From Roseovarius salinarum (lineage in GTDB: Bacteria > Pseudomonadota > Alphaproteobacteria > Rhodobacterales > Rhodobacteraceae): a stretch of 64,000 nucleotides of DNA. A program made the translations under genes and the position numbers. Below, in pieces: positions 27,440-36,608 of this stretch. The stretch lies in assembly GCF_002834145.1 (NCBI RefSeq), contig NZ_PHNT01000001.1:495324-559323 (forward strand). The letters run 5' to 3'. The notes beneath the pieces are model-generated. The model saw nothing but the letters and a program-made list of their open reading frames with translations. It did no database searches and was not told the origin of the DNA. Each line of letters begins with the position of its first letter. The first letter of the stretch is position 1.

Positions 27440-28540
27440 ATGCGGGTGTTTGTGGCAGGCGACGTGATGCCGGGGCGCGGGATCGACCAGATCCTGCCCG
27501 CGCCCTGCGATCCGCGGATTTTCGAAAGCTGCATGAAATCGGCCGAAGGTTACCTGCGTCTGGCCGAGCGGCGCAACGGGCCGATCCCGGTGCCCGTCGA
27601 CCGCGGCTATGTCTGGGGGCCGCTGCCGGGCGATCTGGATGCGCGCGCGTGCGATCTGCGCATCGTGAACCTCGAGACGGCGATTACCGACGACGGTCAC
27701 CCCGCGCCCAAGGCGATCAACTACCGCATGTCACGGGCGAATGCGGCCATGCTGAAGGCCGCGCGTCTGGACGCTTGCACGCTGGCCAACAACCATGTGC
27801 TGGACTGGGGCGGCGCCGGGCTGCGCGACACGCTGGATACGCTGGATGGCCTTGGCATCGCGCATGCCGGCGCCGGGCGCACCGCGCAGGCCGCTTTCGC
27901 CCCCTGCGCGCTGGGCCTGACCGATGGCGGGCGGCTCCGGCTGCTGGCCTTCGGCGATGCCACGGCGGGCGTTCCGGGGGACTGGGCCGCCGGCACCGAC
28001 AGTGCCGGGGTTGCCACGCTGCCCGAGGATCCGCGGAGGGCCGTCGAGGTGATCCGCGATTGCCTTCCCGGCGCGCGCGTGCCCGGCGATCTTGTCGCGG
28101 TCTCGCTGCACTGGGGCGGCAACTGGGGCTTCGCCATTCCCGACCGTCAACGCCACATCGCCCGCGCGCTGGTCGACAGCGGCGCGGCGGACCTCGTGTT
28201 CGGCCATTCCGCCCACCATCCCAAGGGGTTGGAACTGCGCGGCGGCAAGCTGATCCTTTACGGCTGCGGTGACCTTGTCAACGATTACGAGGGCATCGGA
28301 GGGCAAGGGGGCTATCGCCCCGATCTCGGGGCGGCGTATGTCTGCGACCTAGACCGGCGCACCGGCGAGTTGACCGGGCTCGAGATCCTGCCCTACCGCC
28401 GTCACCGGTTCGCGCTGACGCGCGCGGGGGACGACGACACCGGCTGGCTGGCCGATATGCTGGCACGCGACAGCCTGACAGGCGGCGCGACGTTTCGCGC
28501 AAGCCCGAAAGGCACGCTGCGTCTTGTGCCGCCGGGGTGA
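27440..28540 (+). CDS. CapA-family poly-gamma-glutamate-synthesis-like protein
   Basis: 366 residues of the PGA_cap metallophosphatase-like family: FVAGDVMPGRGID at the start, RIVNLETAITDD (about 74-85), LANNHVLDWGGAGLRDTLD (115-133), VSLHWGGNWGF and FGHSAHHPKG. No signal peptide is seen, so it may act in the cytoplasm, unlike Bacillus CapA. Similar proteins are encoded in the M. tuberculosis DosR region (Rv0574c) beside a pncB and a phosphoribosyltransferase, as here. Its reaction is unknown. Confidence 0.85.
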   Translation: MRVFVAGDVMPGRGIDQILPAPCDPRIFESCMKSAEGYLRLAERRNGPIPVPVDRGYVWGPLPGDLDARACDLRIVNLETAITDDGHPAPKAINYRMSRANAAMLKAARLDACTLANNHVLDWGGAGLRDTLDTLDGLGIAHAGAGRTAQAAFAPCALGLTDGGRLRLLAFGDATAGVPGDWAAGTDSAGVATLPEDPRRAVEVIRDCLPGARVPGDLVAVSLHWGGNWGFAIPDRQRHIARALVDSGAADLVFGHSAHHPKGLELRGGKLILYGCGDLVNDYEGIGGQGGYRPDLGAAYVCDLDRRTGELTGLEILPYRRHRFALTRAGDDDTGWLADMLARDSLTGGATFRASPKGTLRLVPPG

Positions 28541-28543
28541 ACG

Positions 28544-29215
28544 TCAGCCATTTCCGGTGCCGCCGGACGCGATCCGCGCCGCCTCGTCCATCAACGCGAT
28601 CACCTCGTCATCCGAGGTCTGGCCGAAATCGGAATAATACGCGCCGATGGCGCCGAAGAACGACGGTGTGAGCAGGCAGATCGCCTCGTCCACCTCCTTG
28701 CGCAACGCCTCGCAGGTCTCGGGCGGCGCCACGGGCACCGCCAGCACCAGCCACGCCGGCCTGCGCCGTCGCACCGCGCGCAGCGAGGCGCGCATCGTGG
28801 CCCCCGTGGCGATCCCGTCGTCCACGACGATCGCCGTGCGCCCCTTCACCGGTACCGGCCGGCGGTCGCGCAGGTATGTCTGCCGGCGGCGGCGGATTTC
28901 GTCGAGTTGGGCCCGCCCCAGCCGGTCGACCTCGTCGCGCGACAACCCTGCATGCGCGAGCACCTCTTCGTTGACGACGGTCTGCGGGTCGTCGCCGTTC
29001 ACGATGGCGCCTGCAGCGAGCTCCGGCTGTGCCGGCACGCCGATCTTGCGCACCATCACAAGGTCCATCGGGGCGTGCAGCGCGCGCACCAGTTCGATGC
29101 CCACGGGCACGCCGCCGCGTGGCAGCGCGAGCACCACGGGATCGTCGTAACCCCGGTCCGCAAGCTCATCCGCAAGCGCCTTTCCGGCGGCGGTGCGGTC
29201 GAGAAAGCCGCTCAT
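28544..29215 (-). CDS. Phosphoribosyltransferase-family protein
   Basis: 223 residues. The PRPP-binding loop is TAIVVDDGIATGATMRASLR (about 125-144); ALPRGGVPVGIELVRAL is near the start. The start overlaps the preceding alpha/beta hydrolase stop by four bases. In many bacteria the two are fused (for example Rv0571c), so they likely act together. Substrate unknown. Confidence 0.85.
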   Translation of the reverse strand: MSGFLDRTAAGKALADELADRGYDDPVVLALPRGGVPVGIELVRALHAPMDLVMVRKIGVPAQPELAAGAIVNGDDPQTVVNEEVLAHAGLSRDEVDRLGRAQLDEIRRRRQTYLRDRRPVPVKGRTAIVVDDGIATGATMRASLRAVRRRRPAWLVLAVPVAPPETCEALRKEVDEAICLLTPSFFGAIGAYYSDFGQTSDDEVIALMDEAARIASGGTGNG

Positions 29216-29871
29216 GATTCCCCCTGTGCCTCGGTGAACTGCCGTGCGAACCAGTCGCCGGCCAGTTCCACGACCTGTTCCAGCGCGCCGGGTTCCTCGA
29301 ACAGGTGCGTGGCGCCCGGCACGATCTCGAGCCGGTGCGGGCAAGTCAGCCGCGCCTTGGCCCCTCGGTTGAGCTCGAGCACCTGGTGATCGGCGCCGCC
29401 CACGATCAGCAGCACCGGCGCGGCCACCTTGGGCAGCGCCGCTCCGGCCATGTCCGCGCGCCCCCCGCGCGACACCACGGCAGCGACCCGCTGCGGCGCT
29501 TCGGCCGCCGCGAGAAGGGCCGCGGCGGCGCCGGTGCTCGACCCGAACAGCCCGACGGGCAGGGCGCCCAGGTTCGGATGCGACCGGACCCATTCCATCG
29601 CCTCGATCATCCGGCGGCTCAAAAGGGAGATGTCGAAGACGTTGGTGCGATCGGCCGCCTCGGACTCGGTCAGCAGGTCGAACAGCAGCGTGGCGATGCC
29701 GCGACGGCCCAGGGCCTCGGCCACCTCGTTGTTGCGCGTGCTCAGGTGGCTGCTTCCGGCGCCGTGCGCGAAGATCACGAGGCCCGACGCCGCCTGCGGC
29801 ACGCGCAGGAAGCCTTCAAGCCCGTGCGGGCCGACGGCCACCACCTCTTTCGATCCATCGTCGTGCATCAT
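29212..29871 (-). CDS. Dienelactone-hydrolase-like alpha/beta hydrolase
   Basis: 219 residues. HGAGSSHLSTRNNEVAEAL gives the oxyanion region, VGLFGSSTGAAAAL the nucleophile elbow (Ser), LLIVGGADHQVL the acid and PGATHLFEEP the catalytic His. Two adjacent ATG codons (29871 and 29868) are possible starts; GGAGG lies just upstream. It is coupled to the phosphoribosyltransferase gene and is led by an FNR/NNR-type box 58 bp upstream. Confidence 0.88.
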   Translation of the reverse strand: MMHDDGSKEVVAVGPHGLEGFLRVPQAASGLVIFAHGAGSSHLSTRNNEVAEALGRRGIATLLFDLLTESEAADRTNVFDISLLSRRMIEAMEWVRSHPNLGALPVGLFGSSTGAAAALLAAAEAPQRVAAVVSRGGRADMAGAALPKVAAPVLLIVGGADHQVLELNRGAKARLTCPHRLEIVPGATHLFEEPGALEQVVELAGDWFARQFTEAQGES

Positions 29872-29929
29872 CCTGCCTCCCGGTTTGCCAGGCGTCGGGC
29901 AGTCTGACACCCTCGGCGCGGGATGTGCC

Positions 29930-29943
29930 TTAACAGCGGTCAA
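29930..29943. promoter_or_regulatory. FNR/NNR-type box TTAAC-N4-GTCAA (copy 2)
   Basis: TTAACAGCGGTCAA lies between the hydrolase and the DUF2267 gene, 58 bp and 93 bp from the two starts. It differs from copy 1 at two spacer positions only, and the flanking GTGC(A/C) also agrees, so both divergent promoters of this island probably share a regulator. Confidence 0.65.
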
Positions 29944-30036
29944 ACCGTGCTCCGGGCCGTGGCCGGGCAACTGTCACAGGTTAAGGCATGATGCGGCGTT
30001 GCGTGCATGACTCGGGGCGACACGACGGAGGTGAAG

Positions 30037-30465
30037 ATGAGCGCACTGGGTTTGAAGATCATCGACGAATCGGTTCAGGCCGCCAATGTCTGGATCAACG
30101 AGGTCGACGCGCGCACCGGCTGGGAGCACAAGCAGCGCGCATATCGCCTGTTGCGGCAGGTTCTGCACGTGATCCGCGATCACCTGAGCGTGGACGAGGC
30201 GGCACAGCTCGGCGCGCAGTTGCCGATCCTGATCCGCGGCATCTACTATGAGCGGTGGGACCCGTCGAAGACGCCCGTGCAGGAACGCAGCGCGGAAGGG
30301 TTCGTGACCCGCGTGCAGGCCGCTTTCGATACCGACCCGCTGGGCGACGCGCATCAGGCGATCGCGGCGGTGGTGGCCACCATGGACGCGCATGTGTCGA
30401 AGGGCGAGATGGACGACGTCAAGCGCAGCTTCTCGAAGGAGATACAGCAGCTTTTCGAGACTTGA
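30037..30465 (+). CDS. DUF2267-family protein
   Basis: 142 residues. The DUF2267 core LLRQVLHVIRDHLSVDEAAQ and LGAQLPILIRGIYYERW is intact. The family is small, helical and often found with universal stress, Hsp20 and P-type ATPase genes; its function is unknown. The ATG at 30037 has a strong GGAGGTGAAG site, better than an upstream in-frame start at 30007. Confidence 0.85.
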   Translation: MSALGLKIIDESVQAANVWINEVDARTGWEHKQRAYRLLRQVLHVIRDHLSVDEAAQLGAQLPILIRGIYYERWDPSKTPVQERSAEGFVTRVQAAFDTDPLGDAHQAIAAVVATMDAHVSKGEMDDVKRSFSKEIQQLFET

Positions 30466-30598
30466 AGCCGCATGCGCCCGTGACCGTTTTACCCCTCGCT
30501 TGGCGCGGCGGGGCGTGCAAGGGTCTGGCCAGTTCGACCCCGAGCGGGCTGCCAGCGGTGCGGCGGCCCGCGTCCACCTGGTGAAAGGACGCCCCGAG

Positions 30599-31939
30599 AT
30601 GCAGCCCGACGAAAGCTTCCTGCTGACGGACCTTTATCAACTGGCGATGATGGAGGCCTACGTCGCCGACGGCCAGACCGACACGGCGGTGTTCGAGTTC
30701 TTCGTGCGCAAGCTGCCCGAGCGGCGAAACTTTTTCGTCGCGACCGGCTTGGAGCAGGTGCTGGACTTCCTCGAGAACCTGCACGTGCCGGCGGCCGAAC
30801 TGGACTGGTTGGCGCAGAGCGGCCGGTTCGGGCAGGGGTTCCTCGACTATCTTTCCGATTTCCGCTTCACCGGCGACGTGCATGCCATGCCGGAGGGCAC
30901 GGTGTTCTTCCCCGACGAGCCGATCATCCGCGTGACCGCCCCGCTGCCCGAGGCGCAATACGTGGAGACGCGGATCATTAACCTGCTGCAGTTCCAGTCG
31001 ATGGTCGCCGCGCGGGCCGCGCGCATGGTCTCGGCCGGCGGGTCGGCCGACCTGGTGGATTTCGGGTTGCGCCGTGCGCACGGCGCACAGTCCGGCCTGC
31101 TGGCCGCGCGGGCGGCGTACCTGGCGGGCTTCGCGGGCACGGCGACCGTTCTGGCAGGCCAGCGGTTCGGCGTGCCGATCCATGGCACGATGGCGCATTC
31201 CTACATCCAGGCGCACGAGAACGAGGAAGAGGCCTTCCTGCGCTTCGCCCGCGCGCGGCCCGACAACTTGGTGCTTCTGATCGACACCTTCGACACCGTC
31301 GAGGGCGCGCGAAAGGTCGCCCGGCTTGCGCCGAAGCTGAAGGCCGAGGGCATCGAGGTGACGGCGGTGCGGCTGGACAGCGGCGATCTGGGCGCGCTGG
31401 CCCGGAAAGTGCGCGCGATCTTCGATGACGCAGGGCTGGTGCATATCGGCATCTTCGCCAGCGGCGGGCTGGACGAGGACAAGATCGCGGCGCTGGTGGC
31501 GCAGGGCGCGCCGATCGACGGCTATGGCGTGGGCTCGGCCCTGACCAGCGTGTCGGACGCCCCGGTGCTCGACTGTGCCTACAAGCTGCAGGAATACGCG
31601 GGGCTGGCCCGGCGCAAGCTGTCCACCGGCAAGGCGACGTGGCCGGGGCGCAAGCAGGTCTGGCGCCGGTTCGATGCGCAGGGGAGGATGACCGGCGACG
31701 TTCTGTCGTTGGAGGATGACGCGCAGCAGGGCACGCCGCTGATCGAAAAGGTGATGGAGGGCGGCCGCCGCCTGGGGCCGGCGCCGGATCTTCGGGCGGT
31801 CCGCGACCACGCGGCATCCCAGGTGGCGCAGTTGCCCGACCGGCTGCAAGGGCTTGCTGCCGCACACGATTACCCCGTCGAGGTGGCCCCGGCGTTGCGG
31901 TCGCTGGCCGACGAGGTGGACCGCCGTATGGGTGTCTGA
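30599..31939 (+). CDS. pncB: Nicotinate phosphoribosyltransferase
   Basis: 446 residues. LTDLYQLAMMEAYVADG opens the protein; FGLRRAHGAQSGLLAARAAY, the catalytic-His segment VPIHGTMAHSYIQAHENEEE and VRLDSGDLGALARKVR are family marks. It makes nicotinate mononucleotide from nicotinate and PRPP (NAD salvage). It lies 133 bp downstream of the DUF2267 gene, likely in the same stress-linked unit, as with pncB2 in the mycobacterial DosR region. The ATG at 30599 is chosen over an upstream extension that overlaps DUF2267. Confidence 0.93.
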   Translation: MQPDESFLLTDLYQLAMMEAYVADGQTDTAVFEFFVRKLPERRNFFVATGLEQVLDFLENLHVPAAELDWLAQSGRFGQGFLDYLSDFRFTGDVHAMPEGTVFFPDEPIIRVTAPLPEAQYVETRIINLLQFQSMVAARAARMVSAGGSADLVDFGLRRAHGAQSGLLAARAAYLAGFAGTATVLAGQRFGVPIHGTMAHSYIQAHENEEEAFLRFARARPDNLVLLIDTFDTVEGARKVARLAPKLKAEGIEVTAVRLDSGDLGALARKVRAIFDDAGLVHIGIFASGGLDEDKIAALVAQGAPIDGYGVGSALTSVSDAPVLDCAYKLQEYAGLARRKLSTGKATWPGRKQVWRRFDAQGRMTGDVLSLEDDAQQGTPLIEKVMEGGRRLGPAPDLRAVRDHAASQVAQLPDRLQGLAAAHDYPVEVAPALRSLADEVDRRMGV

Positions 31940-31960
31940 CCGCGCTGCCGCGCGGTACCG

Positions 31961-33340
31961 TCACTCGCCGGCTTCGAAGTGCAGGCCGACCGCCTGCCAA
32001 AGCGCCTTGAAGTCCCGTCGCAGCGCCCGTCGCGACTGCGCCCCCATGAAGACCGCCGCGAGTTCGTAGCTGTATGGGTCGCGGTGACGCGACTCGCCCA
32101 GCCGCATGCCGTCCTCGACGTGAAGCTGGATCTCGGTGCCGGGGAATGCCGCCTCGATCTCGCGCAGGCGCGCGGCATCCGGCACGCCGCGCACGCGCCA
32201 GTCATCGTGGTGGCCGTAAAGGCGCGGCATGAACTTGGCGGCGTAGCGGAACCGTCCCGCCCGTGCGGGATAGGCCGGGCGGCGACCGAGGGCGACATCG
32301 ATTAGCACCTGCTTGTGCGGCGATCCTTCGACCTTGTCGAAAAGGGGGCTGTGCGATTTCGAGATGCGGGCGTTCACCTCGAGTAGCCAGACCCGGTCGT
32401 TGGCGGCGTCATGGAAGAATTCCATGTTGAACGCGGAGGCGTCGAGGCCGGCATGACGTATCACCCTTTCCGCCGCGTCGATCATGCGCGCCTGCACGGC
32501 CCGCGGCAGCGCCGACGGGTATTCGTATCGCTCGAGGCTCGATCTGTTGGGGCCGCGAATGGAATCCACGATCCCGTAGATCTGCGGCGTGCCATCCGTG
32601 ACGTGGCCCTCGAGGGTGCACTGCCGTCCGCGCGAGATGATCTGCTCGGCGATGCAGTGATAGCCGTCCACGGCGCGGATGTTGTCGGGGATGTCGGCGT
32701 AGCCGAGGATCACGTTCATCGGGTCGGCGAAACGGTCGATGCCCGCGCGGATGAGGTCGAGCGCGTGGTCCAGATCACGGCGGTTGGACACGCGAAATCC
32801 CAGAAGTGACGAATGTGCCTTGATGGGTTTGAGCCAGAACGGGTAGGCCAGCCCGATGCGTTGGGCGGCATCGGGTGCGAAGGGGTCCACCGCCGCGAAG
32901 GCGGGCACCGTCTCGGGTACCGCCTCTTGCTGAACGCGGCGCGCCCAGTACTTGTGTTCGCAACGCAACACGCTTTCGAGACTGGGGCCGCGCAGCCCGA
33001 ATTCGCGCCGCAGTATCGGCATCATCAGAACGGTGGGAAAATCCCAGTAGCCGATGATGGCGTCGACGGGACCGGGGAAGGCACGCAGAATGCGTCGCGC
33101 CTTGTCCAGAAGTGCTTCCAGGTCGAATGTGCGTGCGCCCGAGATCTCTTCGAACCCCAGCAGCGGGTGAAATTCATACCGGTCCGCACCCGGCACGGCC
33201 TTCAGAAGCCGCAGGTTGAATTCGTCGAGTCCCACGACGAAGATGTTTTTCCGGCGCGCGTGTTCCATCGGGTCGGTTTCCAGCATGTCCAACATCCAGA
33301 ATTCGGTCGCATACGCAAGGCCTTTGCCGCCCTGACCCAT
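31961..33340 (-). CDS. ATP-grasp domain protein
   Basis: 459 residues. N-terminal pre-ATP-grasp region (NIFVVGLDEFNLRLLKAVPG), then an ATP-grasp fold: PFWLKPIKAHSSLLGFRVSN (ATP-binding Lys) and the Mg-binding VWLLEVNARISKSHSPLFDK. It should ligate a carboxylate to an amine or thiol with ATP; the substrates cannot be read. It converges on pncB with a 21-bp gap and stands alone before the tRNA gene. Confidence 0.82.
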   Translation of the reverse strand: MGQGGKGLAYATEFWMLDMLETDPMEHARRKNIFVVGLDEFNLRLLKAVPGADRYEFHPLLGFEEISGARTFDLEALLDKARRILRAFPGPVDAIIGYWDFPTVLMMPILRREFGLRGPSLESVLRCEHKYWARRVQQEAVPETVPAFAAVDPFAPDAAQRIGLAYPFWLKPIKAHSSLLGFRVSNRRDLDHALDLIRAGIDRFADPMNVILGYADIPDNIRAVDGYHCIAEQIISRGRQCTLEGHVTDGTPQIYGIVDSIRGPNRSSLERYEYPSALPRAVQARMIDAAERVIRHAGLDASAFNMEFFHDAANDRVWLLEVNARISKSHSPLFDKVEGSPHKQVLIDVALGRRPAYPARAGRFRYAAKFMPRLYGHHDDWRVRGVPDAARLREIEAAFPGTEIQLHVEDGMRLGESRHRDPYSYELAAVFMGAQSRRALRRDFKALWQAVGLHFEAGE

Positions 33341-33436
33341 GGCTATCGCCCGCGACCTCTGCGCGCGGGTCCAACCGGGAGCGCACGATCTTCTTGACCC
33401 GCGCGGCGCCTTGATCTACCGCTAGCGTCTGCACGG

Positions 33437-33510
33437 GCGGGCATGGTGAAATGGTATCACACGAGCCTTCCAAGCTCTTGGTGCGGGTTCGATTCCCGCT
33501 GCCCGCTCCA
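33437..33510 (+). tRNA. tRNA-Gly (anticodon UCC)
   Basis: A 7-bp acceptor stem GCGGGCA/TGCCCGC, discriminator T and encoded CCA are present. The loop CTTCCAA gives anticodon TCC; GGTTCGATTCC is the T-loop. The anticodon stem has four clear pairs. It reads GGA/GGG codons. Confidence 0.93.
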
Positions 33511-33549
33511 CGCGAATGTTCCCGAAAATGAAACGGGGTCGGCCGGTGG

Positions 33550-34476
33550 TCAGCCCGTGCGCACGGGGTTGGACCAGGCGCGGCGGCCGGCGCGGTCGAC
33601 CACCGTCACGCGCAGCCACGGGCTGGCGGCCAGCCGCGTGATCTCCAGCCGCGTGTCGGTCATGGAATGGCCGTGGTGCGCCACGGCGGCGCTGCCCTGG
33701 CCCTGCACGATGACCCGTTCAACGGCCGTCGAGCGCACGCGCAGGTGGCGGCCCTCGACCTCGACCCGGTGAAGCTCGGGCCCCTGCGTGGAATAGAAAT
33801 GCCCGGCCTTGAGCGCGGCCAGCAGCGCGTCGGGGTCGTTTTCCTCGGCCTTCACCATGACCCAGCCGCCGAAGTGGTCGGGGTCCTTGAAATGCGCGTC
33901 GTCCGTGGCGATCAGGCTCAGGTCGCGCCCCTCGGACATGAGCAGGTCCGCGGTGTGAAACCCGTCCGGTCGGTCCGTGCCCACGGCGCAGCCGTGGTTG
34001 TAGACCTCGACCGCGTGTGCGGCCGTGATCGAGCGCGCGTCGGACAGCGTCAGCCCCGACCACTGCGGATGCGCCACGGCGACGAAGGCACCGGCCGCGC
34101 GGGCGCGCTGCGCGATCTCGGGCCCGGTTTCCTGGCCGTCGACCGGCAGGAAGTGCGGGGCGTTGGCAGGGGCGAAATCCGCTGGCAGCCCGACGGCGAG
34201 GATGTGCCACAGCTCTCCGTTCTCCATCGCGCCGGAATGCAGCTCGGCACCGGGGATGGTGGTGAACCCGTTGCCCCGGAACCGTTTCGTGTCGGCGACC
34301 GGGTAGCCGTACATGCCGATGAAATGATCGGTCAGCGCGATGAAGTCATAGCCTTCATCGCGGTAACGGCGGCAGACCTCGCCGGGGTCCAGCGCGCCGT
34401 CGGACAGCGTGGAATGGGTGTGCAGGTTGCCGCGGAAGAAACGCCCCGGCGCGGTGAAGGCGGAATGTGTCATCAT
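33550..34476 (-). CDS. PHP-domain metal-dependent phosphoesterase
   Basis: 308 residues. The N-terminal GNLHTHSTLSDGALDPGEV carries the HxH and downstream Asp of PHP domains; further ligands lie in IALTDHF, GAELHS, VAHPQW and IATDDAHF. It is a cytoplasmic phosphoesterase of the YciV/RNase AM-like group, with a beta-rich C-terminus. Two adjacent ATG codons are possible starts. Converges on the tRNA-Gly gene. Confidence 0.85.
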   Translation of the reverse strand: MMTHSAFTAPGRFFRGNLHTHSTLSDGALDPGEVCRRYRDEGYDFIALTDHFIGMYGYPVADTKRFRGNGFTTIPGAELHSGAMENGELWHILAVGLPADFAPANAPHFLPVDGQETGPEIAQRARAAGAFVAVAHPQWSGLTLSDARSITAAHAVEVYNHGCAVGTDRPDGFHTADLLMSEGRDLSLIATDDAHFKDPDHFGGWVMVKAEENDPDALLAALKAGHFYSTQGPELHRVEVEGRHLRVRSTAVERVIVQGQGSAAVAHHGHSMTDTRLEITRLAASPWLRVTVVDRAGRRAWSNPVRTG

Positions 34477-34697
34477 CGGTCTCGTCTTGCCAGCCCGGGC
34501 CCGGTTAGTCCAGCAAAGCGACGTGCGCGTGACAGCCGGGCCGAAAGGCGGCGCGATGTCCCCTTTGCCTCGTGCTTGCCGGTGCCCGGTCCTGCGCAGG
34601 GGGGGCGGCGTGCACGGCACCACGGGGATTTCGGGCCTTGACCGCGCGGGACGGCGGGGCCAAACCCGGGTGCGCCGAAGCCCACGCAGGAGACCCC

Positions 34698-36494
34698 ATG
34701 GCCCGAAAGCCCCAGAACAGCAGCGATGCCCGCGACCGCGACAAGTCCAAGCGCATCGGCGCGCTGGCCGAGCTGTGGCCGTTCATGCGCCCCTACAAGC
34801 TGCTTGCGTTCGGTGCGCTTCTGGCGCTGGTGCTGACCGCCACGGTATCGCTGATCCTTCCGATGGCGGTGCGCCGGGTGGTCGACAACTTCAACGTCGA
34901 GGACGGCCGGATCCTCGACCAGTACTTCTTTGCCGCGCTGGGCATCGCGGGGCTCCTGGCGCTGGGCACCGGGCTGCGCTACGCGCTGGTGACCCGCCTG
35001 GGCGAGCGTGTCGTGGCCGACATCCGCAAGGCCATCTTCGACCGCGTCATCGGCATGAGCCCGGCATTCTTCGAAAGCATCATGACGGGCGAGGTGCTCA
35101 GCCGGATCACCACCGACACGACGCTGATCCTGTCGGTCATCGGTTCGTCGGTGTCGATCGCCCTGCGCAACCTGCTGATCTTCATTGGCGGGCTGGCGCT
35201 TATGCTGGTGACCTCGGCCAAGCTGACGGGCATGGTGTTGTTGCTGGTCCCGCTGGTGGTCGTGCCGATCCTCGTGCTTGGCCGGCGGCTGCGCAACCTC
35301 AGCCGCGAGAACCAGGACTGGATCGCGCGCAGTTCCGGCAACGCCTCGGAGGCGCTCCAAAGCGTCCAGACGGTTCAGGCCTTCACCCACGAGGACGCCA
35401 GCCGCGCAACCTTCGCCGGGGTGACCGAGGAAAGCTATGCCTCGGCGAAGCGGCGGATCACGACGCGCGCGCTGATGACGGTGATCGTGATCTTCCTCGT
35501 CTTCACCGGCGTGGTGGGCGTGCTGTGGATGGGCGCGCACGACGTGCGCGCCGGCGACATGAGCGCGGGCACGCTGGTCCAGTTCGTGATCTACTCGGTC
35601 ATGGTCGCCGGCGCCGTGGCGGCCCTGTCGGAGATCTGGGGCGAGTTGCAGCGCGCCGCGGGCGCGACCGAGCGGCTGGTGGAACTGCTGCGCGCCGACG
35701 ACCGGGTGACCGACCCCGAGGACCCGGTCGCCCTGCCGCGGCCAGTCAGGGGTGCCATCGGTTTCGAAGAGGTGCATTTCGCCTATCCGTCCCGGCCCGA
35801 GATACCCGCCCTCGACGGTCTGGACCTGCACGTCGCGCCGGGCGAGACGGTGGCCCTGGTCGGCCCCTCCGGCGCGGGCAAGACGACCATCGTTCAGCTG
35901 ATCGAACGCTTCTACGATCCCGAGCGCGGCCGCGTGACGCTCGACGGCCTTCCGCTCGACAAGATGCGGCGCGACGATTTCCGCGCCGAGATGGCGCTGG
36001 TGCCGCAGGACCCGGTGATCTTCGCCGCCTCGGCGCGCGAGAACATCCGCTTCGGCCGGCGCGACGCCACCGATGCGGAGGTCGAGCAGGCCGCGCGCGC
36101 GGCGGCGGCGCACGACTTCGTCACCGCGCTGCCCGATGGCTACGACACCTACGTCGGCGAACGTGGCGTGATGCTGTCAGGCGGACAGAAGCAGCGCATC
36201 GCCATCGCCCGGGCGATCCTGCGCGACGCGCCGGTGCTTTTGCTGGACGAGGCCACCAGCGCGCTCGATGCCGAAAGCGAACGCGCCGTGCAACAGGCGG
36301 TGGACGCGATGGCGCGCACCCGGACCACGATCATCGTGGCCCATCGGCTGGCGACCGTGAAGAAAGCCGACCGCATCGTCGTAATGGACCACGGCCGCAT
36401 CGTGGCCGAAGGCACGCACGACAGCCTCGTGGCCGAGGACGGTCTTTATGCCCGGCTGGCGCGGCTGCAGTTCACCGACGGCGAGGCGGCCTGA
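34698..36494 (+). CDS. ABC transporter half-transporter (MsbA/ABCB type exporter)
   Basis: 598 residues. Six-helix transmembrane domain (about 25-320) followed by the nucleotide-binding domain: Walker A GPSGAGKTT (about 389-397), signature LSGGQKQRIAIARAIL (near 493), Walker B VLLLDEATSALD (near 514) and the H-loop VAHRLATV. It should act as a homodimer exporting a lipid or drug-like compound. The ATG at 34698 has CAGGAG upstream. Confidence 0.92.
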   Translation: MARKPQNSSDARDRDKSKRIGALAELWPFMRPYKLLAFGALLALVLTATVSLILPMAVRRVVDNFNVEDGRILDQYFFAALGIAGLLALGTGLRYALVTRLGERVVADIRKAIFDRVIGMSPAFFESIMTGEVLSRITTDTTLILSVIGSSVSIALRNLLIFIGGLALMLVTSAKLTGMVLLLVPLVVVPILVLGRRLRNLSRENQDWIARSSGNASEALQSVQTVQAFTHEDASRATFAGVTEESYASAKRRITTRALMTVIVIFLVFTGVVGVLWMGAHDVRAGDMSAGTLVQFVIYSVMVAGAVAALSEIWGELQRAAGATERLVELLRADDRVTDPEDPVALPRPVRGAIGFEEVHFAYPSRPEIPALDGLDLHVAPGETVALVGPSGAGKTTIVQLIERFYDPERGRVTLDGLPLDKMRRDDFRAEMALVPQDPVIFAASARENIRFGRRDATDAEVEQAARAAAAHDFVTALPDGYDTYVGERGVMLSGGQKQRIAIARAILRDAPVLLLDEATSALDAESERAVQQAVDAMARTRTTIIVAHRLATVKKADRIVVMDHGRIVAEGTHDSLVAEDGLYARLARLQFTDGEAA

Positions 36495-36608
36495 CCGCGG
36501 CACGGCGAAAAACGCAGCGTCAATCTTGCGTGCCGCCGGCGCGACCCGCATGTTTGCCGGATGGAGGAGCGATGCCCGGCCCGTGCCGGGCTGTTGGGAG
36601 GACACAGC

